A DNA stretch of 64,000 bases from positions 582,501 through 646,500 of the forward strand of contig JACVVK020000211.1 in assembly GCA_018292915.2 (NCBI GenBank). The letters are read 5' to 3'. Each line of letters opens with the position of its first letter. Positions within the stretch are counted from its first letter, which is position 1. Under the pieces are notes generated by a model. It searched no databases. It was given only the letters and a program-made list of their open reading frames with translations, and was not told the DNA's origin. The stretch is from Batillaria attramentaria. Taxonomy: Eukaryota; Mollusca; Gastropoda; Batillariidae. Of this stretch, positions 1 through 11,931 are shown in pieces. Both the position numbers and the translations under genes were made by a program.

Positions 1-241
1 ATGGAGTAAGCCTCGTGAATGAACGATACTAAAAAAAAAACACACACACAAAAAAAAAAAACCCTGAAAAAACACTCGATAAAAATTCGCAAACTGACGA
101 AACAACAACAACAACAACAACCACCCACTATAACATTTACACCAGTTTTCCGAGTGGAACTGACCGTGAACGTGCGACGCAAACTGAGAAAACCAGACGA
201 AATTAAGACCAGAAATGGCTGATCGGTGTAATTTTACTTAC

Positions 242-1214
242 ATGATTATAGAGATTCTCCTTGTTGCATCCCACGCTCGGAGGGTCAGTGGCCTCTGCAA
301 ATGCGGAGAATGTTTCAATACCTTCAAATGATGATTTCTGTGTCTCCGTGAGATAGAGAAACAGCGCAGTTTCGACTGAGAAATCCCAGTTTACCCCACA
401 CCCCTTCACTAGTCACCCATATGTGGTGGAAAAGAACGTTAAACTCTCACACACCCACCCCGACCCACCCTCTTTTCAAACAGTCTGGAAGTTTTCACAT
501 GATATTTAACAGTTTATATATGTAATCTGTTTTCGATGACCATTTACCGGCTTCACTATTTCTGTTGCTGATATTTGGGCCCACTGCATTTCAGTCGCAA
601 AAGTGGAAGAGCATTTCAGGACCGTGTAATCAGTATTTTTACACCACTCGCCAGTGCGAAAATAGTAAGGAAATACAAAGCGAAAGTGTGAGTTATGACT
701 TTCCGTAACCCACTGAGTGGTTTATGAGTTCACAAAAACTGTGACACACTCCAGTTACGTCATCACTCAAAGACGCGCAGAAAGTGCGTCATCATTTCAA
801 ACATTTGGAACTCATACTTCACGGCCGGTGCATAGTTATTTTGTTCACGTTTGGATCTTGGATCACAGAAAAAAAATGATCGCATAGAGAATTTTCTGCG
901 AAGTATGTGAAAAAAAAAAAAAAAAGAGAAAGAAACATCTCGTGGTTTCTTTCGTGGTAAACCGCTCAAAATAATCATGCAAGCTCTATCTAACCCGCAT
1001 TACTCACCCATGGAATCTTGAGAGAGGACCCGGCTATGCATTTCAGATTTTTTTCCCAGACCATCGTATAAACTGAGTTCACATCGCAAACCTCCGGAAC
1101 TTTCTTCGGCAGTACAGTATAATTACTGAGAACCTCATACTGTAGAGTACATTCGCACTTTCCCTGGTTGCACTGAAGTATCTGTTGACATGCAGTTGTA
1201 AAAGTGAACCCGCT
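242..1214 (-). CDS. Partial gene: two exons of a cysteine-rich, probably extracellular protein
   Basis: Two minus-strand exons are supported by splice signals and compatible phase. The upstream exon, 1214 to 1008, is 69 codons, preceded by TGCAG and followed by GTGAGT. It is cysteine-rich (spacing resembling EGF-like or EB modules, with a GKCEC stretch) and has an N-glycosylation sequon NYT. The second, 337 to 242, is 32 codons (ending ENLYNH), preceded by CACAG and followed by GTAAGT. Both are phase 0 at both ends, so they join without a stop. No start, stop or signal peptide was found; the first exon should lie to the right and the gene should run off the left edge. The cysteine pattern suggests a secreted or receptor ectodomain, but I do not recognise the family. 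The second exon is the weaker call. Confidence 0.42.
413..474 (+). repeat. 3' fragment of SINE family 2
   Basis: The stretch matches the last part of the full SINE family 2 copies near 13.1, 13.9 and 20.7 kb (CACCCATATGTGGTGGAAAA, then ACGTTAAAC and a CACCCACCC tail). No tRNA-like head is present, so this is a 5'-truncated copy. It lies in the intron between the two cysteine-rich exons. Confidence 0.6.
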
Positions 1215-2269
1215 CTGCACTAAAACTGAAGAGGATGAAAGTTAGCAGGCTAGGGCAGAAATGAAGAAGTGGCAGACGACAGTTCGGCCGCAGCACGGGA
1301 CTGTGATGTCAGTTTCATTTTTCAATAAAGCTGTGTGAAAACGTCCGGCTTTGTAACCGATTTGCATTAACCTTGACTGACCTTTCAGTGGAAAAGGTGA
1401 GGAAATTAAAAACAAAGAAATAAAGAAACAAACAAACAACCTCGTTATAAAACAATGCCAAATTTGCCTTTAAAAAAAGCAAATAAGAAGAAATAGTCAA
1501 CCACGATCGCTCAGAGGATTCAAGTTATGTCTGGCTTCCAGTCTAGAACCAGTGGTAGGGCTAACCGTCAGTTCCCCGAGTCAGTTTTCCGACGAAAGAG
1601 AGACATACACAGTATACTGACGTGATGCTTTTGTATGTCACTGTGTGTTGATCGTTTGCCAGGCTTACGAAAAATGCTGGCACACAAATTACATGCATGG
1701 TATCGTCCCACTGTTGGGTGCATTTCCTGTCAGTCAGTTTATACTGAAGTATATATATATATACGTCACTAGGTCAAGTCAGTGCACGACTTTCGAGTCA
1801 GTCATTGTGTGGTGTCAGTGTTAGTTGAATCCGCATCAAAACAGAAATTTATAGATGGGAAAATACTCCAGTTTGGTTTGATCTCAGTGTGTGCGGTTTT
1901 GTTGTTGTTTGTCTTTGGCGTTGCATTAACTTATAACTCTTTTGTCCTTCGTCAAAACGTGTTTATCTGTATTCTATTTTGTATACATATACTGCATCGT
2001 TCAAGAAATAACCCCCCCCCCCAAAAAAAAAAAAAAAAAAAAAAGCAGCTGTCATACCCGGGGTAAAACTTACACCTGGGCGTCCATACGCTTCCATCCG
2101 ATATTATCACCTGACCTCTCCCTCCCTGCCGGCCTACTCACCTGGTAATCAAAGAGTAAAGACAGTGGCCCCCAGAAGACCAATGAACTAACCTGTGTCT
2201 TCCACGCTGTAATTGGCGCCTCCGTGTGGAATGCATTATGACCTACGAAAGCCTGTTGTAAACCCTTAC

Positions 2270-2352
2270 AAAGTTTCTGAAGGAGCCCCGTTTGATACAA
2301 GTTTTACTGCCGGTGAAATTTTGCACACACGTGCCACGAGCCGAGCGGCCAT
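2270..2352 (-). CDS. Possible first coding exon with a mitochondrial-presequence-like N-terminus
   Basis: An ATG at 2352 (minus strand) opens 27 codons, MAARLVARVCKISPAVKLVS followed by seven more, and runs into a GTAAGG splice donor at 2269. The peptide is arginine/lysine-rich with no acid in its first 20 residues, as in mitochondrial presequences. A neighbouring frame on the same strand is also open up to another donor (CACAG then GTTAGT) near 2192 and encodes AFHTEAPITAWKTQ, so the true exon structure is unclear. No downstream exon was identified. It overlaps the divergent candidate just to its right. Confidence 0.25.
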
Positions 2353-2362
2353 TTTACTGCAA

Positions 2363-2431
2363 GATGAGAGGGTCTCCCGCAAGCTCTCTGGTATGGGTGT
2401 TTGGGTTGTTGGTGGACGATGAAACTGCGCA
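2363..2431 (+). CDS. Possible first coding exon with a signal-peptide-like N-terminus
   Basis: Eleven bases from the minus-strand candidate start, an ATG on the plus strand opens 23 codons (MRGSPASSLVWVFGLLVDDE then TAQ) ending at CAG followed by GTGAAT, a fair splice donor. The hydrophobic core could be a secretion signal. No matching downstream plus-strand exon was found before NSMCE2, so this may be chance. If real, the two candidates would make a divergent promoter around a GCCATTTT (YY1-type) site. Confidence 0.15.
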
Positions 2432-2893
2432 GGTGAATGACCAAAAATCAGAAGACAAGCCCTGGAGCAAAGTACGGCACGCTATCTGAACTTCATGTAG
2501 CCGCTTGGACGAGGACAACATGCAGCTGACGGATTGCTCTCCCCTATCTGGGGCCCAGAACATGTTCAAGTTACGACTATGCTGCATGCTTTTCATTTTT
2601 TCACAGTCCACCCGACAGAAAATCACTTTATAAAAGTGAAATTAATCATTAAATGGTGAAATCACCAACCAAAACAACAGAAGAAAGATGTGAAGCGGTG
2701 ACTGTGATGACAAGAAACATGCAGTTTACAATTAACGCAGGTATCATTTTGAATGTGTGCAAATTCAACAAGACAGAAATTTTAAATACAAATTTATGTA
2801 TATTCAACACAAATGACATGAGAACGCATAAATTCATACACATCAACTTTATTTCTCAGAGTCCAAATCAATGCAGCAGATCAAACTGTCAAA

Positions 2894-2950
<57 letters not shown>

Positions 2951-2969
2951 TCTGGCTCTCTCTGTTCAT

Positions 2970-4770
2970 CTACCCCTCATGAATAACAACAGCATTGCTG
3001 TCAGAAGGCTGTGTTGTGCATTCTTGCTGCAGTGATTCTCTGGGCAGACCTGAAAAGAAAGGAGAAAATATGTCAATAAAACAGAGAGAGCTACATCTCT
3101 GGTAGAATTATCCTTTGCACTGCACAAAACAACTTCTCTTTCTCTGACTAATGCCTAAGGCATATAATATAGTATATTGGACAGTGCAATGTGTAGTACA
3201 CGCTCTTAGCAACAACAGCTATGTGAAAGTAAAATGCCGTTCATTGGCTTTCGCTGACGTAGAACAATGTTCAATTCTTTTTGTATCCCACATTTTTTAC
3301 TCTTTTTCGGTTTTGGCCCTGTAACTGTATGCAAATATCAGGCCAGATTAACAGTTCCTTAATGGCTTTTACTGCAGCAGACACAAGTGTAATCAAAGTG
3401 CAACACTCCCAGTAAGCCAAACTGAAATCCAGAAATGCAGACATGAATTACTGGTCTTCTGAATTTTTTTTTTTGTTAGTGAGGCCACTGGCACTGGTGC
3501 ACAACCCCTAGCTTTCTTTGAGTTAAAGAATAAAAGCTGATTCTTTTATCAAGCTGGTGTAAAACAAGGCAAACTCACTTGCACTAGCACTTGCAGAAGC
3601 GGAGGAACCAGGAGCTTGTCTGTTCTTTCTCTGGATGTACCTCCTTAAGTCCTTGTTGTCTTCAAGGTCAGATGAAGTGATCGGCTTCTTGTTCCCACAG
3701 CCGATAACCGGACATCTGAAGCAATGAACATCACGAATTATATGGCAACCTTTCCCTTGTGAAAACTAAGGTTCATGTTCATGCACCAAAGAGCTTACCC
3801 ATTATGGCCGTGTGATGTCAACTGGAGTATTTAAAACCTACACCACTAACGCAGGGGAGGTAATCACTTCAGTACCTGTTTCGGTCACGGCCAAATGAGG
3901 CAAGTTATGTCCCATATGTAAACGGGTAGGAACTTTTCTCTTCAGTTTGAGTCTGCACATCAATTTCACGATGGTGAGGTTGCAACTAATAAAACCAGTT
4001 TATAAACTTGATTTCATTAGCACAAGGATTTCCACACACCTATTTCTGGGTATTTTAAAGTAGCAACCGCTTAGTAGGTGTTCCAAAATTCTGAACAAAA
4101 CACATGGCAGTCACAATTCACAACACACCCTATTACTGCACCAAATTCTGAGGGAAAAAGTGGACAGCTCTGCGAGAAAAGGAGTTGGGGTGGGACTGGG
4201 TTGGAGAACATCCTGAAAATCTTACTATTCTATACAGAAAGCATCACAACGGTCTGTTGACTTGATCATAGTGAAAACTAGAGGCCACCAAATCTTGCAA
4301 GGCTACCAGTCCCCGTAGCGTAGTGGTTAGCACTTCAGACCCTGGACTGGGAGACCCAGGCTCGAGTCCCAGCCGATGCAAGCAGGATTTTTTCTCCTAC
4401 CCACAGCGGGTGTGCTATTGGCCCAATGAGAAGGCTGTTGCCACACAGCCAAGATTCACCCACTTCACGGGTACGACTTTAAGGGGTGCTCCCCTTGGTA
4501 TTACGTGTCTTATGATGTGGATGATTACACAGCCGGCACCGCAGGTGCCGTAGTTTCCCAGGCCTGGTTAACGCCGGGATATTTATGACAGGAAGCAAGG
4601 AAGACGGCCCTGTCCTGCAGTCCCAAGCCACATGGACCTCCATAGCATCATCTTATCATCCTCATCTCCATCATCATGCATAATAAAAATTGCCCCAGCT
4701 TTTGAGCCCTCCGTAGACTCCACCCCAGGACCAGAGAGGAACACCACTGGGGCTGGCAAAAGAGTTGGGG

Positions 4771-4822
<52 letters not shown>

Positions 4823-7645
4823 TTACAAGGCTTTCTTGCCACGTTTCTTCAAGTACTCCATGATTCCTGTCTTGTCGTAACTGTGTTTGCAGATTTTATT
4901 GCGTACAGGGTTGACCATCTCCTGAAGGGTGTAGGGGCATTTCGTGTTCATGTTTTCCTGCGTCATTTCGATATCATCTTCAAACAAGGGAGCACTGGCG
5001 CCAAGACTGCAAGGAGCTGCGTCTGGTGACAGAACAGACAGACAATCTGCATAAATTGTACATCGCAGGGCTGCATATCTGTGGGAACTGAAATAGAGCA
5101 AATGTTCTGGCTGACCGCGTAAGTATAGGACCTATGTCTTGAATATTGTGTGTTTCTCCTTTTTCTCTCTGTGTGTGGGTATGAGCGAGTGCTCTGCACA
5201 GCATGCACACTGCCTCTCTTCAAACAAGTGTCAGAAAATCAGGGGATGGGGGAAGAGAGACAGAGACACACACATGCAGACATACAAAACTAACAGAAAA
5301 ACCCAGAGACAGTTTACAGTTTAGCACCGACTTACTGTTCAGCCATAATATTTGTAGCCCAGAAGCCCATAGCCGCCCGCACTAATTAAAACAACGCATT
5401 TTTACCATCTGATCTCTTTGTCAGACACACAGTCAACACTTGTGGGTTAGCTTGTCGGAGTATTCACGCACTTTGGCTAGCAATTGAAAAGTAGCGTGAC
5501 ATGTCAATAATATTAATACTGCCAACAGTGAATTTGCAACTGTAAGGCTTACAAACCTGGATGCTGACTGTCCCAAATTTTCTGCTCCAGCTCCACATAT
5601 TTCTCGTGTTGTTTCAGGCTGGCATCATTGCTGTCCTGACCGTGCTGTTCTACCTTCTCATCCAGCATACTCTCCAGGGTTCCAGATTCACATGTGTCTC
5701 CTGCCTGGGAAGAATGAAAGGTGGGCAGTTGTAAGCATAAACAATAATAATGATAATCACAATGATAATGGAGGATTTTTCTTGTTGTTGTTAAGTTTTT
5801 GCACATGCCAAACCAATCTTATGTTGTTTTTATTGGCCTAGAATCTTAATTTTTCCATTCTTATTTTGTTTCGAGCTGTGAGTCCAAAGATGAATTTCCA
5901 TTTTATACCTGTTATTTAATGGACAAAAAGTATTTTTGAATTTGAATATTTTATATAGCATTTATAAATACTAAGCGAGCTCTAAGTGCTTACTAAGTAA
6001 AGGAAAATAAGATAAAATAAAAAGAAAATTATGTTGGAGAGAACAATAAAAGACATAGCAATTGTTGCACACACACACACGCGCGGTGAGTTCTGTCAAT
6101 CCCTTTCTGCTGCTGGGCTGAGAACATGTGTGTTTTGACTGCAATTTTAATAATAATATGCACTGCAATTATTCACGAATGTGTATCATTTTCATCAAAC
6201 CTGCCTTAATCTGTACACAGTCCCACACATACATGATTGTGTACTGGAAGCACTCATCAGCTGGTTTGAAGACAGTGTGTGTGCGCGTGCGTGACAATTG
6301 CAGTCTTTTTTTGTTCTCTCCGGCATTATTTTCATGCCATTTTATTTCATTTCATCTTGTTTTTCTTAACTTTGTAAGTGCTTAAAGCTCGCTGAGTACA
6401 AGTGCTATATAATTATAAACATCCATGATGATTATTTTGTACAGTGTCTCACTGAAGTTATCAATCAACACAGGAGCTGACCACACATACAGGACATTCT
6501 CAAATATCTTGACCCAGGAGTAAAGATGAGCAGCCACATTTTCTTCAGTATTCTAACAATGCTGAATCCTCATCTCCATCCTCATGCATAATAACAATTT
6601 CCCCAGCTTCCGAGCCCTCCGTAGATTTCACCCATTACCTGGGCCTGACAAAAGAGTTGGGGCAGCAAAAAAACAAAACAAAAACAAAAAACAATTCTGA
6701 ATGTCATTCTCAGGCACTGCAATTCTTCAGAACTAGGTCACGGAAGTGCAAAACTGTATCATCACCTCATCCAAAACCTCCAACGTTGCTGCCATGAATC
6801 TCTCCAGGTCGCGCTCCATCCTGGCATAGCTCAGCATAATATTTTGTAGTTTTCTCACGTGCTTCTCCTCCCCTGCAATAAATACAGAGAAATTTAGTGT
6901 TGATGAACAAGTCACAGTTACTGCAGGAAACATTTAGTATCAACACTCCCTACGGTAGTGCATTTTGTATCAACAGGAACTTAAAAAAACACACCAAAAA
7001 ACAAAGGAAACAAACACACACACAAATTGTCAGGTACAACTGAGATGATCACTGTCATTAAGTATTGGTGACAAAATGTGTCATGTACCCTGTTGCTGGT
7101 TAAAGAAAAACAACCCAAAAACGCTTGTCCGCAAAACTGGTATCATGCAAATCACACAGTCGCAAGTGACCTGTATACACATTTCTAATTCTAACATGAC
7201 CCATGACTGCACTGACCATTAGACATTACAATAAAATTTACACTGTTGCCAGTTTGTGAAGAAGTGGCAGCTGCTTCTGGGGTTTGTACAGTTAGATAGT
7301 TAGATCTACAAGATATGTCACGTACCATGTTGCCAGACCCAGAAACATAGTACGTGAAATACCTCATTCAGTCACTGGCAAACCTATTAAACTGAGTAAC
7401 CAGTTCAATACACCAGGTATCGCAGCATAACACATCACTACACGCTTCTGAAGTTATTGCTGCTTTGCCTCACCTTTTCCATATTCTGCCATGTCAGACG
7501 CCACCTCCAGCACATTTTCCATGCCAACGTTGAAGTATGACTTGACCTGACGCATAATGTGCAGGGACTGATCCACACCACGAAAGTTTGGTCTGGAACT
7601 TGACGCTGAAGCAGTTGTATTGTTGCTCTGGCGTGATGGTGGCAT
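2970..7645 (-). CDS. NSMCE2: NSMCE2 / MMS21, SP-RING E3 SUMO-protein ligase of the SMC5/6 complex
   Basis: Six coding exons: 7645-7474, 6872-6766, 5704-5557, 5022-4827, 3715-3579 and 3049-2970 (stop). All borders are GT/AG and the phases join into 279 codons. Exons 1-3 encode the helical N-terminal part that in this family binds the SMC5 coiled coil (a charged stretch with MLSYARMERDLERF). Exons 4-5 encode the SP-RING: CPYTLQEMVNPVRNKICKHS (residues 171-190), with zinc-ligand candidates C187, H189, C209 and C214 (CPVIGCGNKK). The family transfers SUMO to SMC5/6 and other repair substrates in the nucleus. The protein is slightly longer than the roughly 250 residues of vertebrate orthologues, from an Ala/Ser and Gln/Thr-rich tail. 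A full SINE sits directly beside the exon 4 donor, and a truncated SINE lies in intron 2-3. The start is the first ATG of the conserved frame. Family assignment is firm from the SP-RING. Confidence 0.9.
4291..4832 (+). mobile_element. Full-length SINE family 1 (tRNA head, CA tail) with target-site duplication at the NSMCE2 exon 4 donor
   Basis: The element body is 4305-4818. Its head has an RNA polymerase III A-box-like TAGCGTAGTGGTTAGCAC near 4317 and a B-box-like GGCTCGAGTCCC near 4361. A ~400-bp non-tRNA body with a TCATCATGCATAATAA-type core follows, then a (CA)n tail. It is flanked by 14-bp direct repeats AATCTTGCAAGGCT (4291-4304) and AATCTTACAAGGCT (4819-4832), one mismatch apart. The right repeat spans the end of NSMCE2 exon 4 and its GTAAG donor. 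Other copies: 14378-14805 (minus), 6568-6689 and about 61615-61770 (both 5'-truncated). Confidence 0.85.
6568..6689 (+). mobile_element. 5'-truncated SINE family 1 copy
   Basis: It matches the 3' third of the SINE at 4305-4818 (CATGCATAATAACAATT, CCGAGCCCTCCGTAGA, AAAGAGTTGGGGCAGC) and ends in an A/C-rich tail. Direct repeats ACAATGCTGAAT and ACAATTCTGAAT flank it (around 6556-6567 and 6691-6702), indicating retroposition. It lies in the NSMCE2 intron between exons 2 and 3. Confidence 0.72.
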
Positions 7646-8079
7646 TATGACAATACTCTGCAAAGATAAATGACAATACTCTGCAAAAATAATCAGATCA
7701 TTACACACTAAGGGGCTGCTGGTTTACTGGCGGTCTCAGCCGGGGTCAACAGAAAATAAACTTTCTAGCTACAACTTGAGGTACGTTAGTATCGCTAGAA
7801 TTGTAATGAATCAAGAATGAATCAGATAAACGGATCTGGTTTAGGGTTGTACATGCAACCTAACTGTCCAAGGTTCGTCTAAAAATGTCATATTCCATCT
7901 GTATTTCTCACACAGTCACATGTATACGTCAGTGCTCAACTTCAGGGTTTGGCTTCTGTTACTAGCGTTAGCAGAACTCAAAGCGTTACCAGTCCACCGC
8001 CTTTCAATTTATATGGCCACTCAGAGTATTTCCTGGGCTTAGCTTTGTGTCTTAAAATCCTTGTCTTCCGCCTTAGTTA

Positions 8080-8260
8080 AACGACTTACGACGTGTTAAA
8101 AGACAAATTTTCCTCACGCCGCTAGCCTAGTCTTCCTGGCGAGTCCCGCCAGTACTAGTTCAAGGGAGATCACTTTGACAACATTTACCACTTCCGGCTA
8201 GAGAAAAAGAAAGTCTTGCTCTCCGAATGTGATGTATGCCACAACGAAAATGTAGATAGC
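8080..8260 (-). promoter_or_regulatory. Probable NSMCE2 promoter region
   Basis: This interval, 430-610 bp upstream of the NSMCE2 ATG, is relatively CpG-rich for the window and contains ACTTCCGG at 8190-8197, an ETS-family consensus (CCGGAAGT on the minus strand) common at housekeeping promoters. No TATA box was noticed. The transcription start cannot be fixed from sequence alone. The 66-bp palindrome lies 94 bp beyond it. Confidence 0.35.
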
Positions 8261-8344
8261 ACACTTGCTATGTGACGCCTTGGTGTACTAGTAAGTACAT
8301 AGATATGTCTATGTAAAGTGTACGTCTTGCCGAGTGCTTCAGCT

Positions 8345-8428
8345 GTAGTGTCTCATCCCCGTACCGGGGGCCGTAACGTTAACACTAGTGTTAACGTTAC
8401 GGCCCCCGGTACGGGGATGGTAGTGTCT
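8345..8428. mobile_element. Perfect 66-bp palindrome flanked by a 9-bp direct repeat (snap-back mini-element)
   Basis: Bases 8354-8386 are exactly reverse-complementary to 8387-8419 with no spacer: outer ends CATCCCCGTACC and GGTACGGGGATG, centre ACTAGT. The nine bases GTAGTGTCT occur directly on each side (8345-8353 and 8420-8428), the expected footprint of a transposition event. A 9-bp duplication is typical of Mutator-like elements; CA...TG ends also occur in hAT elements, which make 8-bp duplications. It has no coding capacity. The perfect arms imply a recent origin or active homogenisation. Confidence 0.8.
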
Positions 8429-8512
8429 GTACAGATCGTCGGTGTGAAGGCAGGAAGAAGATACTTGTGCTCAAAGTTGCTTTACTGCGTGCACTTACGA
8501 CTTAGCAGATAA

Positions 8513-8540
8513 TCATCACTTTTCATTCCTGTCTGTCTGC

Positions 8541-8572
<32 letters not shown>

Positions 8573-10385
8573 GTACCGTAGCACATAGTCTGGAAGATCT
8601 GTCGCTCTGGCACTTCACCAGTTTCAGTTTTGCTTATTCTAAAAATAACAAAATATAGGAAGTCAAATGCTTTTTCAGAAAAAATAAAAATCATTATAGT
8701 TCTAAGTTGCGCATTTAGATAATGTGTGTACGCTGCCAACCACTCCCAGACTTTTTTTTTTTAAACACTGCATGCTGTTTTTGAAAACTGACATTTTCAG
8801 AAAGGGTAGGACATAACTATAGAGTAATGCTTGTGAGACTGATGTGTGACTCAGAGTGAACTCCAGGGTAATTACATGTATTTACATAGTGGCCTTTTTG
8901 TTGAAGTGGGGTGGGGGGATGATGGGTGGGGGGGGGGGGGGCTAATGATGACTGAAATGGAGTAATCTGTTGGTGTACATTTGAACTCTTGTAATAGTAC
9001 TAATACTGGTAATGTGTATGTGTGTAAATTTTATGGCATGGATAATTTCCGTGACTGAGTACATGTACTGTGCATTTTACTGTACCACTTTACAGATGCT
9101 GTTTCTCTTTTGTCACTACCTTTCTTACAGCAGGACATGTCTCAGTAGAATGGCAGTGCTTGTCAAATTTTTTTTTTTTTTTTTTGGGGGGGGGGGGGAG
9201 GTTGGTACCATCCAAACTTAGCACCACCTTTGAGGTTTGTTTGACATAAAAAAATATCTTTTAGATGAACCCCATTATGAAAACTCTGTTCAACAGATTC
9301 ACACCACGTCTCCTTTTTAGTGTTTGAGTCTTCATTATGAGTAACTTTCTTTTCTAGGGTTCAGGGCTTGTTGAAGTAGGCTTGCCAAAAGACCGTACAT
9401 TGCTCCATTAGTGGCTGTAGGTCCAAATTACAGGGTACTGACTTGTGTTTTGGTGAGCTGGCTGGGTGATAGCAGGTTTGGTTACCAGTGGCAATAGTTA
9501 CTCTTTTCATACCTCACTGCTCCTATCTGCTGTGTGTAAGGTAATGCTTGCCAATGCAACACATGGGGTACACTACACATTTTGCTGGCTACTGCTTGCG
9601 TGTCTGTGTGGAATGTGCAAAAGTTGCCAGATCTTCTGCACAATGATATTCCACTTTTTGTTGTTGTTGTAAACACATACATGTAGGATATTTTTTTTTT
9701 TTTTTTTTTTTTTTGGGGGGGGGGGACATTTATAGGGTGCAGGGTCCAACTTTCAAAGTCGTAACGACAGAGGAATGAATCTGCTTGCTAGTTTATCTAC
9801 CCTCCCCCCTCACCTCCCCCCTCACTGTACCACTGTACCTCTGTGTGTGGTGTCAGTGTGTGTGTGTGTGTGGGGGGGGGGGGGGACATTTATAGGGTGC
9901 AGGGTCCAACTTTCAAAGTCGTAACGACAGAGGAATGAATCTGCTTGCTAGTTTATCTACCCCACAACCTCACCTCCCCCCTCACTGTACCACTGTACCT
10001 CTGTGTGTGGTGTCAGTGTGTGTGTGTGTGTGCGGGGGGGGGGGGGGGGGGGGGGGACATTTATAGGGTGCAGGGTCCAACTTTCAAAGTCGTAACGACA
10101 GAGGAATGAATCTGCTTGCTAGTTTATCTACCCCTCACCTCCCCCCTCACTGTACCACTGTACCTCTGTGTGTGGTGTCAGTGTGTGTGTGTGTGTGCGG
10201 GGGGGGGGGGGGGGGGGGGACATTTATAGGGTGCAGGGTCCAACTTTCAAAGTCGTAACGACAGAGGAATGAATCTGCTTGCTAGTTTATCTACCCCACC
10301 CCCTCACCTCCCCCCTCACTGTACCACTGTACCTCTGTGTGTGGTGTCAGTGTGTGTGTGTGTGTGCGGGGGGGGGGGGGGGGAC

Positions 10386-10416
<31 letters not shown>

Positions 10417-10868
10417 TTCCACTGCCAAATGCTCTTCAGTCACACACATGAGTTAATAAGGTACATGATTGTACTAGTGAGGAGTAGTGCGCTATACACT
10501 GTGACCCTTGTAATCGGTTATGTACACTGGCCATTCCCAGCCAATGCTGGAAGTTAGCAAGTGCCTCTGCAAACTGATTTAGGAATAAACCATTTAGAGA
10601 ACCCAGCTGTTGAATTACTGCGGACTGGTACCTGTTGGAATGGGAATGGTTTCTAGTATACATTATACATGTATACAGAAAGACAGACTCGAGGCCGAAG
10701 AAGATCGGCAGTAGTACTGGCACAGTGAGGTGAGGGGGGAGGGGGGGGGGGGTAGATAAAATAGCAAGCAGATTCATTCCTCAGTCGTTACTTAAGGCCC
10801 TCCGGCCCCTCCCCCCTTCCCTCTGCAAACAACCCACACACCCCTACCCCCCTCCTCCCCACACGCGC

Positions 10869-10924
<56 letters not shown>

Positions 10925-11654
10925 CTATCGCCGCTGACCATACCGTCTTCCTCCATTATTCTGAAAACATCCACGGTCAGCTTTCTGACCATTATCGATG
11001 TGGCGGTTTGTAGGAGTGCACAGCAGAAAAAAATTGAGTAACACCAACAACAAAACATTCACTTTCCACTGTGACACGCAAGACGCACACACCTGCCAGT
11101 GCCCCCCGCCCCGCCGGTCGGTCGGTCGGTCGGACGGTCTGTCTGTAAGCTTAGGACCTCCCCCCCCCCCCCCTGCCCCCCCCTTCAGCGCAAACCGTGT
11201 CAGCTGAGGTCATTGATCTACAGACAGGAACGTCAGCCCCAATCATCGCCATTGTTGTACCCACCCTACACACAGATCCCACTACTGTCGCTGGGGATTT
11301 GGCAGTAGTTGACCCCTCTCAGTGATGTAACACTGACGGGAAAGCCTGGGCCTCTTTTCATATTTTTTTTCCCTTTGGTATGACCATAACACTCGAGTAC
11401 CTGTTCAAGCGCACAATCACACGCCCATTCGCGCAGAAATAAATATGTACAAGTGTATATCGGCTTTGACAGGGGTTAGTCACATTCAAGCTAGGTTTCT
11501 TGTGGAAAGGAGCTTGACCGTTGGACAGGTGCTGACAAACTGTATTGGTAAATTTATCGGTTGATTTTGTTCAATAGCTTTTTGACAGAGTACAGTATTT
11601 GACTAATTTTTTTTTTGCATTGTGTGTTTTCCACAACAGCGCGTATTTGAAGTG

Positions 11655-11710
<56 letters not shown>

Positions 11711-11891
11711 GCCTGATGATATTTTTCCTGCTTGCTAGATGTTGTGGTGGTTTCAACTTTCATTGTCAGTTTACCATTTGAAGAGTAGTTGTACACAGAA
11801 CTGGTGAACTAGACTTCATGAAAAAAAAGTAAAAAAGGTGTTAGGCGAGGATTTTCATCTGACCATCTTTACAACTGCTACCTCTCTTTTT

Positions 11892-11931
<40 letters not shown>

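Larger units (their letters stand above)
1215..2969. other. Interval between the left-edge gene and NSMCE2, with unresolved 5' exons
   Basis: There is an A/T-rich stretch to about 2.05 kb with a C/A homopolymer run near 2011-2044. Candidate first exons on both strands lie at 2.27-2.43 kb and are listed separately. A (CA)n tract at 2898-2946 abuts the end of NSMCE2. No other coding exon could be supported. Confidence 0.5.

Noticed and set aside
4312..4385. tRNA gene candidate
   Set aside because: A- and B-box-like sequences are present but the arms do not fold into a clean cloverleaf and the sequence continues into a SINE body with target duplications.
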